64,000 nt of DNA from Brevibacillus choshinensis. GTDB taxonomy: Bacteria; Bacillota; Bacilli; Brevibacillales; Brevibacillaceae. The position numbers and the translations under genes are program-made. The first letter of the stretch is position 1. Every line of letters begins with the position of its first letter. A model generated the notes under the pieces. That model made no database searches. It saw only the letters and a list, made by a program, of their open reading frames with translations, and was not told where the DNA came from. Below, piece by piece: positions 27,013-37,335 of this stretch. Where the stretch lies: contig NZ_LJJB01000007.1 of NCBI RefSeq assembly GCF_001420695.1, positions 1,127,890 to 1,191,889 of the forward strand. The letters are read 5' to 3'.

Positions 27013-27627
27013 TTGAACGATCCGATGTTTTTGCGCCTGCGCAAAAGACTGGCGGTAAAGCCAGAAGCTCTCATCACGATGGGGGATGTCTGTCAGATTT
27101 ACTGGAACGGAGAACGGGAAGAAGCGATCAGTAGAATGCCGATCTACCGAGTAAAGCCTGAGGACGGTAACCTTATCATTATTGATATCATGCAAGTGAT
27201 TCAGCGACTGCGTTCGGCCTATCCAGAAGCAGATCTGGATATCCAGGGTTCTCCCCAAATCATTGTAGAGGTACTCAATCCGCGAAAGAAAGCAAATCTC
27301 GTTTTGGTGGCGCTTGTTTGGGTTTTACTCTTTGTTGGCTCCGGACTGGCTATCATGAACTTTCATACCGATGTGAGCATGATGCAGGTTCATCAGCGCA
27401 TCTTTTATTTGATTACGGGTCAGGAGAGCAAACAACCGTTGTGGCTGCAAATCCCCTACTCAATCGGCATCGGAATGGGGATGATTTTGTTCTTTAATCA
27501 CATCTTCAAGAAGAAGATCAATGAAGAGCCTAGTCCTCTCGAAGTGGAACTGTTTATGTACCAGCAAAGTCTTGATCAATATTACATCCAGCACGAAAAC
27601 AAGGAAAACCAGCGGACGAAGACATGA
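27013..27627 (+). CDS. spoVAA: Stage V sporulation protein AA
   Basis: A 204-residue membrane protein with a soluble N-terminal part and two hydrophobic segments (LVLVALVWVLLFVGSGLAIM and IPYSIGIGMGMILFFNHIF). It is the first subunit of the SpoVA system, which moves calcium dipicolinate into the forespore and out at germination. TTG 27013 follows GGAGGGG. The stop overlaps the spoVAB start (ATGA). Confidence 0.93.
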   Translation: MNDPMFLRLRKRLAVKPEALITMGDVCQIYWNGEREEAISRMPIYRVKPEDGNLIIIDIMQVIQRLRSAYPEADLDIQGSPQIIVEVLNPRKKANLVLVALVWVLLFVGSGLAIMNFHTDVSMMQVHQRIFYLITGQESKQPLWLQIPYSIGIGMGMILFFNHIFKKKINEEPSPLEVELFMYQQSLDQYYIQHENKENQRTKT

Positions 27628-28043
27628 CGATTTGGATCGCGTTGCTGCTGGTTCTCGTTGGTTTGGGTGGCGGATTAGCAGTAGGGAGCGGACTGGTAGC
27701 GTTTATTACCGTGCTGGATATCATTCCGCGGTTGACTCAGCTGACCAACGCGCATCGCTATATTCGTGCTTTCGAATGGTCCTTAGTAATGGGGGCTCTC
27801 TTTTTTACGCTCATCGACTTTTTTCATTGGGGAGCGCATCTTCCCCTACTCATTACGTCTGTATACGGGCTGATGGCAGGCATTTTTGTGGGGACATTGG
27901 CAGCAGGATTAACAGAAGTGCTCAATGTGTTCCCCATTCTGGCTAAGCGTCTGCACATGGATGGGAAGCTGCTCTATTTGCTCATGGCTGTGGTATTCGG
28001 CAAAGTGACGGGATCGATCGTGCAATGGTTCCTGAACCTGTGA
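27624..28043 (+). CDS. spoVAB: Stage V sporulation protein AB
   Basis: A 139-residue protein with four predicted membrane helices, for example IWIALLLVLVGLGGGLAVGSGLVAFI. Part of the SpoVA dipicolinate channel set. Coupled to spoVAA by an ATGA overlap; 101 bases before spoVAC. Confidence 0.92.
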   Translation: MTIWIALLLVLVGLGGGLAVGSGLVAFITVLDIIPRLTQLTNAHRYIRAFEWSLVMGALFFTLIDFFHWGAHLPLLITSVYGLMAGIFVGTLAAGLTEVLNVFPILAKRLHMDGKLLYLLMAVVFGKVTGSIVQWFLNL

Positions 28044-28144
28044 ACTGGTAAATACCTCTATTCATAGGCAACTTTTGAAAAAGGAAGGATATAGATACGG
28101 ATTGCATCATGGGCATTGAATCTGTGATAAAAAGGAGTGGAAAA

Positions 28145-28630
28145 ATGGCGACCAAAGCAAAATCAAAACCCATTGGATCCATGCAAATGACCAAACAGAT
28201 GTATAAGCAGGAAGCTTCCAAATACCAACCGAAGCGAAATGTCCTGCTCAACTCGATCCGCGCTTTCTGGGTAGGCGGGACCATTTGTTTGTTTGGGCAG
28301 GTCTTGCAGAACATGTACATTCACTTTTTTGGGTTTACGGAAAAGACAGCGAGCAATCCAACGGTCGCGACTCTGATTTTTATCTCTGTATTACTGACGG
28401 GGTTCGGTGTCTACGACAATATCGGCCAATATGCAGGTGCAGGGTCAGCCGTGCCGGTTACTGGTTTTGCCAACTCCATTGCAGCAGCGGCCATCGAGCA
28501 TCGTAGTGAGGGCTTAGTCCTTGGGGTAGGCGGCAACATGTTCAAGCTGGCGGGTTCGGTCATCGTGTTTGGGGTAGTGGCTGCGTTTATCGCCGGCATT
28601 ATCAAGACGTTGTTCAAAATGATCTTCTGA
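28145..28630 (+). CDS. spoVAC: Stage V sporulation protein AC
   Basis: A 161-residue inner-membrane protein; in B. subtilis SpoVAC acts as a mechanosensitive channel for dipicolinate. The family core includes FGVYDNIGQYAGAGSAVPVTGF and an end IIKTLFKMIF. ATG 28145 follows AAAAGGAG; an ATG at 28109 in frame lacks such a site. It resembles SpoVAE encoded downstream, with the shared YD-x(n)-AGAG-x-VP-T-F pattern. Confidence 0.93.
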   Translation: MATKAKSKPIGSMQMTKQMYKQEASKYQPKRNVLLNSIRAFWVGGTICLFGQVLQNMYIHFFGFTEKTASNPTVATLIFISVLLTGFGVYDNIGQYAGAGSAVPVTGFANSIAAAAIEHRSEGLVLGVGGNMFKLAGSVIVFGVVAAFIAGIIKTLFKMIF

Positions 28631-28644
28631 GGGAGGGAACTTTC

Positions 28645-29670
28645 GTGGAAAGCAAAAAGCAAGTGTCCCGGATCAATCGGCAAACTTGGCATTTCTCGCA
28701 AGACGTCCGCTTGCAAGCCTCCGCCGTATCGGTCGGTCCCAAAGAAGGAGAAGGGCCTTTGGCAGCGTTGTTTGACAAGATTCACGACGATATGTACGCA
28801 GGCCAAAAGACGTGGGAGGATGCAGAGCGGCAGCTGATGGAGGATGCCGTTACGACCGTTTTGCAAAAGGCGGGCATTACAGAGCAGGATGTGGATGTCA
28901 TTCTTGCAGGGGATTTGCTTAACCAAAACATCACAACCAACTTTACTGCTGAGAAGCTGGCCATTCCTTTGCTGGGAATGTACGGGGCCTGCTCTACTTC
29001 GATGCTCACACTCTCCACAGCTGCGGCACTGGTCAACGCTGGGTATGCCAACAGGGCAATCGCAGCCTGCAGTAGTCATAACGCTACAGCAGAACGACAA
29101 TATCGCTACCCAACCGAATACGGGGGACAAAAGCCTCCGACGGCACAATGGACGGTGACAGGCTCAGGAGCGGGCCTGGTGGGGATCGGGGGCACTGGAC
29201 CGCGCATCACCTATGCCACAGTTGGGAAAGTAGTCGATATGGGCATCACGGACCCGTTTGATATGGGCTCAGCGATGGCGCCAGCAGCTGTTTCTACCCT
29301 ACAGGCACATTTCAAAGACACGGGCCGTTCCCCACAGACGTACGACTTGATAGTAACTGGGGACTTGGCGTCTGTCGGTTATCCAATCGTCAAAGAGCTC
29401 ATGTTACGAGATGGGTATCAGATGGATCAAGTGTATAACGACTGCGGGCTGATGATTTTTACCCCCGATCAGGACGTTTTTGCAGGGGCGAGCGGTTGTG
29501 CGAGCAGCGCAGTTGTTACCTATAGCTACATCATGGACCAATTACAGAAAGGTTTGCTGAAAAAAGTGCTCGTTTGTGCGACGGGAGCATTGTTAAGCCC
29601 GGTGAGCTATCAGCAAGGAAATTCCATTCCGTGCATCGCACATGCGGTCGCGCTAGAGGGAGGACAATGA
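28645..29670 (+). CDS. spoVAD: Stage V sporulation protein AD
   Basis: A 341-residue thiolase-fold protein that binds dipicolinate on the outer face of the forespore membrane in B. subtilis. [19 protein letters not shown] holds the Cys of the fold, and [10 protein letters not shown] and [27 protein letters not shown] are family marks. GTG 28645 follows GGGAGGG. It ends in an overlap with spoVAE. Confidence 0.93.
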   Translation: MESKKQVSRINRQTWHFSQDVRLQASAVSVGPKEGEGPLAALFDKIHDDMYAGQKTWEDAERQLMEDAVTTVLQKAGITEQDVDVILAGDLLNQNITTNFTAEKLAIPLLGMYGACSTSMLTLSTAAALVNAGYANRAIAACSSHNATAERQYRYPTEYGGQKPPTAQWTVTGSGAGLVGIGGTGPRITYATVGKVVDMGITDPFDMGSAMAPAAVSTLQAHFKDTGRSPQTYDLIVTGDLASVGYPIVKELMLRDGYQMDQVYNDCGLMIFTPDQDVFAGASGCASSAVVTYSYIMDQLQKGLLKKVLVCATGALLSPVSYQQGNSIPCIAHAVALEGGQ

Positions 29671-30020
29671 TGGAATACGTAATTGCGTTTGTTATCGGTG
29701 GTCTTGTTTGTGTCGTGGGCCAGCTTCTAATGGACGTAGGCAAGCTCACTCCGGCGCACGTTATGAGTACCTTGGTTGTGGCTGGAGTCGTGCTCGACTT
29801 TGTCGGCGTGTATGACAAATTCATTGACTTCGCGGGAGCAGGTGCGACTGTTCCGATCACGAGCTTTGGCCATTCTCTGTACCATGGGGCCATTGGCGAG
29901 GCTGAGCAGCATGGATTGATCGGTGTCGCTACGGGGATATTTGAAGTCACTAGCGCAGGGATCTCGGCAGCTATTGCATTCGGTTTTTTAGCATCGCTTG
30001 TTTTCAAACCGAAAGGGTAG
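29670..30020 (+). CDS. spoVAE: Stage V sporulation protein AE (SpoVAEb)
   Basis: A 116-residue membrane protein. It shares with SpoVAC the pattern [24 protein letters not shown]. Two adjacent ATG codons (29667 and 29670) are possible; the second is better spaced from GAGGGAGG, and both overlap the spoVAD stop. Part of the dipicolinate channel set. Confidence 0.92.
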   Translation: MEYVIAFVIGGLVCVVGQLLMDVGKLTPAHVMSTLVVAGVVLDFVGVYDKFIDFAGAGATVPITSFGHSLYHGAIGEAEQHGLIGVATGIFEVTSAGISAAIAFGFLASLVFKPKG

Positions 30021-30050
30021 TTGGCACGCAGTCAAAGGCGGTGAACGAAG

Positions 30051-30668
30051 ATGGATCGACAGCAAAGAAAGGTAATCCTGGTGACAGACGGAGACCATAT
30101 TGCTCAAAAAGTAGTCGAGACTGTCGCCCGAGAGTTGGGAGGCCGGTGCATTTCGCTGTCTGCCGGGAATCCGACGCCGCTTCGTGGTAGTCAAATGGTT
30201 GAGCTGATCAAAATGGCTCCACATGATCCGGTAATCGTTATGTTTGATGATAATGGTGACTTTGGAAGGGGGAGAGGAGAGCAAGCCTTAGAGTATGTAG
30301 TCAAGCATCCGGATATTGAGGTGATCGGTGCCATTGCAGTTGCTTCCAATACCCGTTTCGTCCAAGGCGCGATTGTCGCTTATTCTGTCGATAACCACGG
30401 ACAGATCGTAGAAGAAGCAGTGGACAAGGATGGCTATGCGGACGAGGAACTGAAACATCGTATTTACGGAGATACCGTGGATATCCTGAACGCGCTTCAG
30501 GTACAGAACGTAATTGGCATCGGTGACATCGGGAAGATGGAAGGAAAAGACAGTCTGCAAAACGGGTGTCCGATCACCAGAATAGCCGTGCAATGGATAT
30601 TGGAAAGGAGTGGAGAACATGACGCAGGTAACGGAAAAACGACGTCCCCTCTCAGACCGAGTCGATGA
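30051..30668 (+). CDS. spoVAEA: Stage V sporulation protein AE (SpoVAEa)
   Basis: A 205-residue soluble protein of the SpoVAEa type: VILVTDGDHIAQKVVETVARELGGRCISLSAGNPTPLRG, then MFDDNGDFGRGRGEQALEYV. It is dispensable for dipicolinate transport in B. subtilis as far as I recall. The 3' end overlaps spoVAF by 50 bases. Confidence 0.9.
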   Translation: MDRQQRKVILVTDGDHIAQKVVETVARELGGRCISLSAGNPTPLRGSQMVELIKMAPHDPVIVMFDDNGDFGRGRGEQALEYVVKHPDIEVIGAIAVASNTRFVQGAIVAYSVDNHGQIVEEAVDKDGYADEELKHRIYGDTVDILNALQVQNVIGIGDIGKMEGKDSLQNGCPITRIAVQWILERSGEHDAGNGKTTSPLRPSR

Positions 30669-32088
30669 AAACAAGGAGTACCTAAACGATCGACTCGGAG
30701 TTGGTACCAGTTTTGATATTGGCGCCCACGAATTTTTCATAGGGAGCACCAAAGTGGTTCTGTATTACATAAATGGTTTCGCGGACAGCCATCTCGTCTC
30801 GCAAATTATGCGAGAATTGAACGACTTGCGTGGCCGGGATGTTCAAAACAACATCATTGATCACCTGTTCTACAAATACATCCCTTATTTCCAGCTGGAA
30901 AAAGTTAGCAAGACCGATGAGTTCATGGACAAACTGCTAGTCGGACAGATTGGGTTGATCATCGACCATTCTTCCGATGCGATCATCATGGATGCCAAAG
31001 TGCTGCCGGTACGCTCGCCACAGGAGCCAGATACCGAACGGATCGTGCGGGGAGCGCATGATGGTTTTACAGAAGTATTGGTCATAAATACCGTGTTGAC
31101 CCGCAGGCGAATTCGTGACGAGCGGCTACGTTTTGAGATCATGCGGATCGGCGAACGTACAAAGACGGATGTAGCCGTTGCTTATTTGCAAGATGTGGCC
31201 AATGAAAAGCTCGTAGACACACTGAAGGAACGTCTGCAAAACATCCAAATCGACGGGATACCGATGGCTGAAAAGACGGTAGAAGAGTTTATAATCGGGA
31301 AGACGTTCAATCCGTTTCCCCTGGTGCGTTACACAGAACGGCCAGATGTAGCCGCCGTGCATTTGCTGGAGGGGCATGTACTCATTTACGTTGACAATTC
31401 CCCCAGCGTGATGATTACGCCATCAACCTATTTTCACCATGTCCAGCACGCGGAGGAGTATCGGCAAACGCCAGTCGTCGGAGCTTATCTTCGCTGGGTT
31501 CGCTTTTTTGGCATCTTTGCTTCCATTTTTGTCCTACCGATCTGGCTGCTCTTGGTTATGCATCCGTCTATGATTCCGGAACCGCTCCATTTTCTAGGGA
31601 TTAAAGACAAGGGAAGCATTCCCCTTCTCGCCCAGTTTTTAATGGCGGAGGTCGGTCTCGACTTGATGCGGATGGCGGCAATTCATACACCTGCTCCATT
31701 GTCCATAGCCATGGGCTTACTCGCAGCCACTTTGGTCGGTGACATAGCGATCAAGGTAGGCTTGTTTGCGCCAGAGGTCATCCTCTATCTCGCTATAGCT
31801 GCCGTCGGGATGTATGCGACTCCCAGCTATGAATTGAGTCTTGCGAATCGGTTGGTTCGCATCTTCTTGATCCTGATGGTCGGTTTCTTCTCGACGCCGG
31901 GATTGATGATCGGCTTCACCGTGGTTTTGGTTGGACTTGCCACGACCCGATCTCTCGATACACCCTATTTGTGGCCGTTCATTCCGTTCAACTATAAAGC
32001 ATTCAAGGATATCATGGTCAGGATCGCGGCTCCGAGTAAAAATAATCGGCCGAGTATTGTCCGATCGCAAAATAGTTCAAGGCAATAA
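30619..32088 (+). CDS. spoVAF: Stage V sporulation protein AF (GerA-family)
   Basis: A 489-residue protein related to the A subunits of germinant receptors. It has an N-terminal soluble domain and about five membrane helices after residue 290 (WVRFFGIFASIFVLPIWLLLVM onward), and the PLARFLMAE-like motif reads LLAQFLMAEVGLDLMRMA. ATG 30619 fits AAAGGAG better than GTG 30610. Recent work links SpoVAF with germination complexes. Last gene of the spoVA operon. Confidence 0.93.
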   Translation: MTQVTEKRRPLSDRVDENKEYLNDRLGVGTSFDIGAHEFFIGSTKVVLYYINGFADSHLVSQIMRELNDLRGRDVQNNIIDHLFYKYIPYFQLEKVSKTDEFMDKLLVGQIGLIIDHSSDAIIMDAKVLPVRSPQEPDTERIVRGAHDGFTEVLVINTVLTRRRIRDERLRFEIMRIGERTKTDVAVAYLQDVANEKLVDTLKERLQNIQIDGIPMAEKTVEEFIIGKTFNPFPLVRYTERPDVAAVHLLEGHVLIYVDNSPSVMITPSTYFHHVQHAEEYRQTPVVGAYLRWVRFFGIFASIFVLPIWLLLVMHPSMIPEPLHFLGIKDKGSIPLLAQFLMAEVGLDLMRMAAIHTPAPLSIAMGLLAATLVGDIAIKVGLFAPEVILYLAIAAVGMYATPSYELSLANRLVRIFLILMVGFFSTPGLMIGFTVVLVGLATTRSLDTPYLWPFIPFNYKAFKDIMVRIAAPSKNNRPSIVRSQNSSRQ

Positions 32089-32176
32089 TATTCTGAAAAC
32101 GTCGGTCAACACCCATTGTCAAATGAACGTCCATGTAGTAAATTGGATGGGAAGCCTTACGGAGCTTGTTATGTTC

Positions 32177-32205
32177 GGCAACTGACTTTTGGTCGGTTGC
32201 CTTTC
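32177..32205 (+). terminator. Terminator of the spoVA operon
   Basis: GGCAAC and GTTGCC form a stem, with TGAC-like inner pairs, followed by TTTCT. The T tail is short. Confidence 0.6.
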
Positions 32206-32263
32206 TCTATAGGAAAATAACGTATAAAATGATCCGGTGCAGACGATTGGGGAGGAAAGAAAC

Positions 32264-33586
32264 ATGTTTTTACACGGGACAAGTCGAGTAAACGAGCTAG
32301 GTAATCTGGAGATCGGTGGCTGTGACACGACGCAACTGGCAACACAATACGGGACACCACTCTACGTATACGATGAAGCACAGATTCGCAGTAAGTGCCG
32401 TGATTTTGTTGAGGCGTTCCGTACATCCGGCTTTGCCTTTCAGGTAGCCTACGCGAGCAAGGCTTTCTGTACGATGGCGATGTGCAAGCTGGTCGAAGAG
32501 GAAGGCCTTTCTCTCGATGTCGTATCGGGTGGAGAACTGTACACAGCCATGCAAGCGGGTTTTCCAGTAGACCGGATTCACTTCCATGGCAACAACAAAT
32601 CCTTGGATGAAATCGTAATGGCTCTCGACGCCAAGATTGGCTGTTTTGTCGTGGATAATTTTTATGAGCTGCACTTGCTTGATCAACTGGCTGCAGAGCG
32701 CGGGGAAAAGGTGTCTGTCCTGCTCCGAGTCACTCCAGGTGTAGAGGCTCACACACATGAGTACATTTCTACGGGTCAGGTAGACTCAAAATTTGGATTT
32801 GATGTGAAACATGGGCAAGCATTGGAAGCGATGAGATTTTCCTTTGAAAGCAATCATCTTCATTTATTAGGTGTACACAGCCACATCGGTTCGCAAATTT
32901 TCGAAACCGAGGGCTTCCTAGTCGCAGTGAGAAGACTGACCGAATTGCTAGGGGAAGCAAAAGACGCATTTGGCTTCTTACCCGAAGTATTAAACGTTGG
33001 AGGCGGTTTTGGTATCCGCTATGTAGAGGGAGATACACCGCAACCAGCTGAAACTTATATTAAAGCGATCACGGACGCGGTGCGAGAAGAGTTGAATGCT
33101 CGTGAGATTCCACTGCCGGAGCTTTGGATCGAGCCAGGCCGTAGTATCGTCGGAGATGCAGGTACTACCTTGTATCGAATTGGATCGAACAAGGAAATTC
33201 CAAATGTGCGCAAATACATCGCGGTAGATGGCGGCATGACCGATAACCTGAGACCAGCCTTGTATCAAGCGGAATATGAAGCAGCGGTTGCCAACAAGAT
33301 GAACGAGCCTGCTACAGAATTGGTTTCGATTGCCGGCAAATGCTGCGAATCGGGCGATATGCTGATCTGGGATGTGAAGCTTCCAGCTACAGTCTCAGGA
33401 GACATTTTGGCTGTGCCAAGCACAGGTGCTTATGGCTATTCGATGTCAAACAACTACAACCGCATCGCTCGACCTGCTGTTGTTTTTGTAAAGGACGGAG
33501 AAGCGGAATTGGTTGTAAAGCGTGAGAGCATTGCAGACGTTGTCAGTCACGACCTGCTGCCAAAGCGAGCACAATTACAGCGATAA
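32264..33586 (+). CDS. lysA: Diaminopimelate decarboxylase
   Basis: A 440-residue PLP enzyme, last step of lysine synthesis from meso-diaminopimelate. The PLP Lys is in VAYASKAFC (about residue 65), with HSHIGSQI, NVGGGFGI, EPGRSIVGDAG and KCCESGD. ATG 32264 follows GGGGAGG. It follows spoVAF as in B. subtilis. No lysine riboswitch is seen in the 170 bases upstream. Its supply matters for vegetative growth, while sporulating cells need the diaminopimelate substrate for dipicolinate and cell wall. Confidence 0.95.
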   Translation: MFLHGTSRVNELGNLEIGGCDTTQLATQYGTPLYVYDEAQIRSKCRDFVEAFRTSGFAFQVAYASKAFCTMAMCKLVEEEGLSLDVVSGGELYTAMQAGFPVDRIHFHGNNKSLDEIVMALDAKIGCFVVDNFYELHLLDQLAAERGEKVSVLLRVTPGVEAHTHEYISTGQVDSKFGFDVKHGQALEAMRFSFESNHLHLLGVHSHIGSQIFETEGFLVAVRRLTELLGEAKDAFGFLPEVLNVGGGFGIRYVEGDTPQPAETYIKAITDAVREELNAREIPLPELWIEPGRSIVGDAGTTLYRIGSNKEIPNVRKYIAVDGGMTDNLRPALYQAEYEAAVANKMNEPATELVSIAGKCCESGDMLIWDVKLPATVSGDILAVPSTGAYGYSMSNNYNRIARPAVVFVKDGEAELVVKRESIADVVSHDLLPKRAQLQR

Positions 33587-33603
33587 AAATCAAATAGGTT
33601 CAG

Positions 33604-33633
33604 CCTCCCTGGATATCCCGGGGAGGTTTTTTT
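33604..33633 (+). terminator. Terminator of lysA
   Basis: CCTCCC and GGGAGG form the stem with a CCCGG-rich inner part, followed by seven T. Confidence 0.85.
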
Positions 33634-33733
33634 AGGTCCTTTGTGCTATTTTTTATCAATCCTCCATATCCCTTTTACAAAAAATTAACGCGTAACTGCC
33701 ATAATGGGGAATGGCGAGGAGGAAAGATTCACC

Positions 33734-36007
33734 ATGTGGTCGACGCTCATGCATCGGTTTGGGCGCTTCCCCTTTTTCACACTGGATAAACGGCAATGGA
33801 TGAAAAATGTCATCAGCCAAGAAGTGGAAAAAGGGCGCAGCGTAGTCATGTTTTATGTGGATATAGTCAAGCTGACAGAAGTGGAGAACCGCTACGGGGA
33901 TGTAATTGCCAAGCGGGTGCTTCATATTTTCGAGAGGATTATGCCAGCCGTATCTCGTCATGTATTTGAAATCAGGGGGAAAATCCTCGCGATCCAAAAG
34001 CTGTGGGGCGATGATTTTGCCATATATGTGTCTTTTAGTGGCACTGTGAATGAAGAGGATTGCCGAATGCTATCCATTCATTTTCAGGAACAGGCGGAAA
34101 AGCAATTAAATCGGCAGGTGAGCTTTGTTAATCGAGAGGAACTACGTGTTCATATTGGTTATGCAAGTCTGCCGGGGCAAGATATTGTTAAGGAAATGTA
34201 CATGTCCGTAAAACGCGCCGTCCATATGGCTAAGTACGGGATTACGTCAGAAAAATATACGAATGTCACTCAATTTCATAAGTTGCTTGCGGAAGAGAAC
34301 GTTCATATGCACTTCATGCCGATCATTCATTTACCCGATGGGGAGACGTTGGGCTGGGAAGCATTGGCGCGCGGACCTATAGATAGTCCGTTTGCCACTC
34401 CGTCCATGCTGTTCAATTATGCGGAGGAGACAGATACAGTATTTCGACTGGAGCACATCTGTCGGAAACGAGCATTAGAGCAATTGCGTTACCTGAAGCC
34501 ACATCAAAAGCTGTTCATCAATCTGGACCCACGTGCCATCGATGATCCCTTTCTTTTGCGCGGTGAGGTGTTTTCCTTATTTGAGCATTACGGATTGAAT
34601 CCCCACAATGTTGTGTTTGAAATTACGGAACGTCATGCGATTTCGAATTACACGGTTTTTCGCAAGATCATTGAGGAGTACCGGAAAAAAGGCTATCTCA
34701 TCGCTGTTGATGATGCAGGAGCCGGGTATTCCAGCCTGGAGTCTATTACCGAAATTTATCCCGATTTTATCAAATTAGATATGTCGCTCATTCGTAATGT
34801 GGATGTAGACCCTATCAAGCAAGCCCTGCTGGAGACGTTCGTTCAGTTCGCGGATAAGGTGAGCTGCAAAATTATCGCGGAAGGTATTGAGACTCAGAGA
34901 GAACTGGAGACGTTGATGGAAGTAGGCGTCACATACGGGCAAGGATATTTTCTGGGGCGACCAGATAAAGGGATGACACACGTCTCTGGTCAGGCGATGA
35001 ATTTTCTCGGCTTTATGCAAGAAAAGCGAACGAGCGAACAGGGAGAGCCTTTGATCTTTACGCCAGCGATGTCAGAAATCTTGGCGAAGACCATCTGTGT
35101 GGAAAAACATGCAAAAGTGCGTCGCGTGCACGAAATATTCGAGCAGAATCAACGAATTGAAAGCATCGTTGTGTTAGAGGAAGGGGAGCCGATTGGCCTG
35201 ATCATGCGGTTTCAGATCTATCAAATATTGGGGGGGCAGTACGGAATCGCTCTCTACTATGAGCGCCCCATTTCACAGATCATGAATGCCAATCCGCTCA
35301 CGGCCTACAAAGATGACAAGCTGGACGAGGTAGCACGACGTGCCATGGCACGGGATACCTATCATCTGTACGACGTGGTGATCATCACTGGGGAAGAAAA
35401 CGAATACATCGGGATCGTAACGGTGCAAAGTCTGTTGGATAAAATGGCTTCCATCAAGCTGGAGATGGCGACCTCTGCAAATCCTTTGACTGGTCTGCCC
35501 GGGAATGTACAGATTGAGCGCGAATTAAACAAGCGAATCAAGCAGCGGGAGTCGCAGCTGGTCATCTATTGCGATTTGGATCGTTTTAAGTGGTTCAACG
35601 ACCGGTACGGGTTTGAAGTCGGGGATCAAATCATCGTCAGAACAGCGAACCTATTGAAGGAAGCGGTCAAACATTACGGGAGCACGTCCGATTTTGTCGG
35701 GCACATTGGAGGGGACGACTTCATCGTCATTACCCAAGCGAGCTGCGCACAGGAACTGATCTCCTTTTTATTGGATGCCTTCTCCCCATATTTTGCTGAT
35801 ATTTATGAGAAGCGGCGCATGGGCGACGGATCTGTTCTTTCCATGTCCATGGCAGGTGTTCGTCTCATCGCAGGCAAGTACGAAAATGTGGAGGCGATTG
35901 CCGAGAGGGCGGCACATGTGAAAAAGCTGGCGAAAGAGCAGGCAGGCACTGTGTTCCTCGACGATTGGGAATTCCGTTCAGATGAAGTGCATCAATCTCA
36001 GGTATAA
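33734..36007 (+). CDS. Cyclic di-GMP enzyme with GGDEF-EAL-CBS-GGDEF layout
   Basis: A 757-residue cytoplasmic protein. An N-terminal GGDEF-like domain (about 30-175) has the degenerate signature WGDDF. An EAL domain (about 190-425) keeps the usual catalytic residues: [38 protein letters not shown] and [10 protein letters not shown]. Two CBS repeats (about 440-570) follow, then a C-terminal GGDEF domain with an intact HIGGDDF. The usual inhibition site RxxD is STSD, so product inhibition is probably lost. It may both make and break cyclic di-GMP, tuned by a nucleotide on the CBS pair. ATG 33734 lies 10 bases after GAGGAGG. No membrane segment is seen. Confidence 0.9.
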   Translation: MWSTLMHRFGRFPFFTLDKRQWMKNVISQEVEKGRSVVMFYVDIVKLTEVENRYGDVIAKRVLHIFERIMPAVSRHVFEIRGKILAIQKLWGDDFAIYVSFSGTVNEEDCRMLSIHFQEQAEKQLNRQVSFVNREELRVHIGYASLPGQDIVKEMYMSVKRAVHMAKYGITSEKYTNVTQFHKLLAEENVHMHFMPIIHLPDGETLGWEALARGPIDSPFATPSMLFNYAEETDTVFRLEHICRKRALEQLRYLKPHQKLFINLDPRAIDDPFLLRGEVFSLFEHYGLNPHNVVFEITERHAISNYTVFRKIIEEYRKKGYLIAVDDAGAGYSSLESITEIYPDFIKLDMSLIRNVDVDPIKQALLETFVQFADKVSCKIIAEGIETQRELETLMEVGVTYGQGYFLGRPDKGMTHVSGQAMNFLGFMQEKRTSEQGEPLIFTPAMSEILAKTICVEKHAKVRRVHEIFEQNQRIESIVVLEEGEPIGLIMRFQIYQILGGQYGIALYYERPISQIMNANPLTAYKDDKLDEVARRAMARDTYHLYDVVIITGEENEYIGIVTVQSLLDKMASIKLEMATSANPLTGLPGNVQIERELNKRIKQRESQLVIYCDLDRFKWFNDRYGFEVGDQIIVRTANLLKEAVKHYGSTSDFVGHIGGDDFIVITQASCAQELISFLLDAFSPYFADIYEKRRMGDGSVLSMSMAGVRLIAGKYENVEAIAERAAHVKKLAKEQAGTVFLDDWEFRSDEVHQSQV

Positions 36008-36008
36008 G

Positions 36009-36038
36009 TTGGACGGCGTCCCTTACGCATGGTAAAAT
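36009..36038 (+). promoter_or_regulatory. SigA-type promoter for ppiB
   Basis: TTGGAC (36009-36014) and TAAAAT (36033-36038), spacing 18. Confidence 0.5.
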
Positions 36039-36075
36039 GGGTACGTTAACTTTACCAGGTCTGGAGGCTTACATA

Positions 36076-36510
<435 letters not shown>

Positions 36511-36523
36511 GATGGCACGAACC

Positions 36524-36558
36524 AAAACACTGGCGAATCATTTCGTCAGTGTTTTTAT
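36524..36558 (+). terminator. Terminator of ppiB
   Basis: AAACACTGGCGAA pairs with TTCGTCAGTGTTT, with a four-base loop, then T-rich sequence. Confidence 0.85.
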
Positions 36559-36647
36559 TTGCCTGCTAAGGCGTGCGTGAGAAGGCTTGTAAGCATATCC
36601 AACTGCTGGTATTCTAGAAATTAGACGATTTTTTTGAGGAGGAACCA

Positions 36648-37316
36648 ATGGATCTTTTTCATTTTGATTGGAAGACTGTGCCGTTTCGCATGATCGCGTT
36701 CGTCATCGCTTTCTCTTTGCATGAATGGGCACATGCTTTTGTTGCCTGGAAGCTGGGTGACAATACAGCCAAGGATGAAGGGCGCTTGACTGTAAATCCG
36801 ATTCCCCATATCGATCCGTTCGGCTTGATCTTGATATTGTTTGGACCGTTTGGTTGGGCCAAGCCAGTGCCGATTAACCCGCTGCATTTTCGCGGCAACA
36901 AGCGGCTAGGGATTGTGTACGTGTCCGCTGCTGGACCGCTGATTAATTTGGTACTAGCTATCTTGTTTTCTGTGTTGTACATCGTGGTGGGACATACAGG
37001 CGCATTGGAAGGAATGAATGAAAAATGGGCGTATGCGATTGAAATCACGATGGAGTTTTGTATTGTGATCAACGCTGCCTTGTTTGTGTTCAACCTACTA
37101 CCGATCGCTCCATTAGACGGATACAAGATATTACGTTTCCTGTCCCCACGACGTTGGGATCGATTCTTTTACAATTTGGAACTCTATGGTCCGTGGATTT
37201 TGTTGTTGCTTATTTTTATTCCGGGTGTCAGCTCTACCATTTTCGGAATACCACTTGGATTTATCATTACGTGGGTACAAGAAATAGCAGTGCGGATCGT
37301 TACACTGTTCGTATAA
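36648..37316 (+). CDS. Site-2 protease-family (M50) metalloprotease
   Basis: A 222-residue membrane protein with the zinc motif HEWAH near residue 25 and the third-ligand region NLLPIAPLDGYKIL, where the Asp completes the site. About five hydrophobic segments are seen. The family cuts inside membranes, but this short YwhC-type subgroup has no well-known substrate. ATG 36648 follows GAGGAGG. It lies 19 bases before scpA. Confidence 0.88.
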   Translation: MDLFHFDWKTVPFRMIAFVIAFSLHEWAHAFVAWKLGDNTAKDEGRLTVNPIPHIDPFGLILILFGPFGWAKPVPINPLHFRGNKRLGIVYVSAAGPLINLVLAILFSVLYIVVGHTGALEGMNEKWAYAIEITMEFCIVINAALFVFNLLPIAPLDGYKILRFLSPRRWDRFFYNLELYGPWILLLLIFIPGVSSTIFGIPLGFIITWVQEIAVRIVTLFV

Positions 37317-37335
37317 AGGAAACGAGGGACTACCT

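Noticed and set aside
26833-27258. N-terminal extension of the APH-type gene to 27258
   Set aside because: The extra 142 codons cross the spoVAA gene and its SigG promoter and show no conserved motif; the kinase fold starts after 26832.
32089-32263. Lysine riboswitch before lysA
   Set aside because: The gap is only 175 bases, holds the spoVA terminator, and shows none of the conserved lysine-element core.
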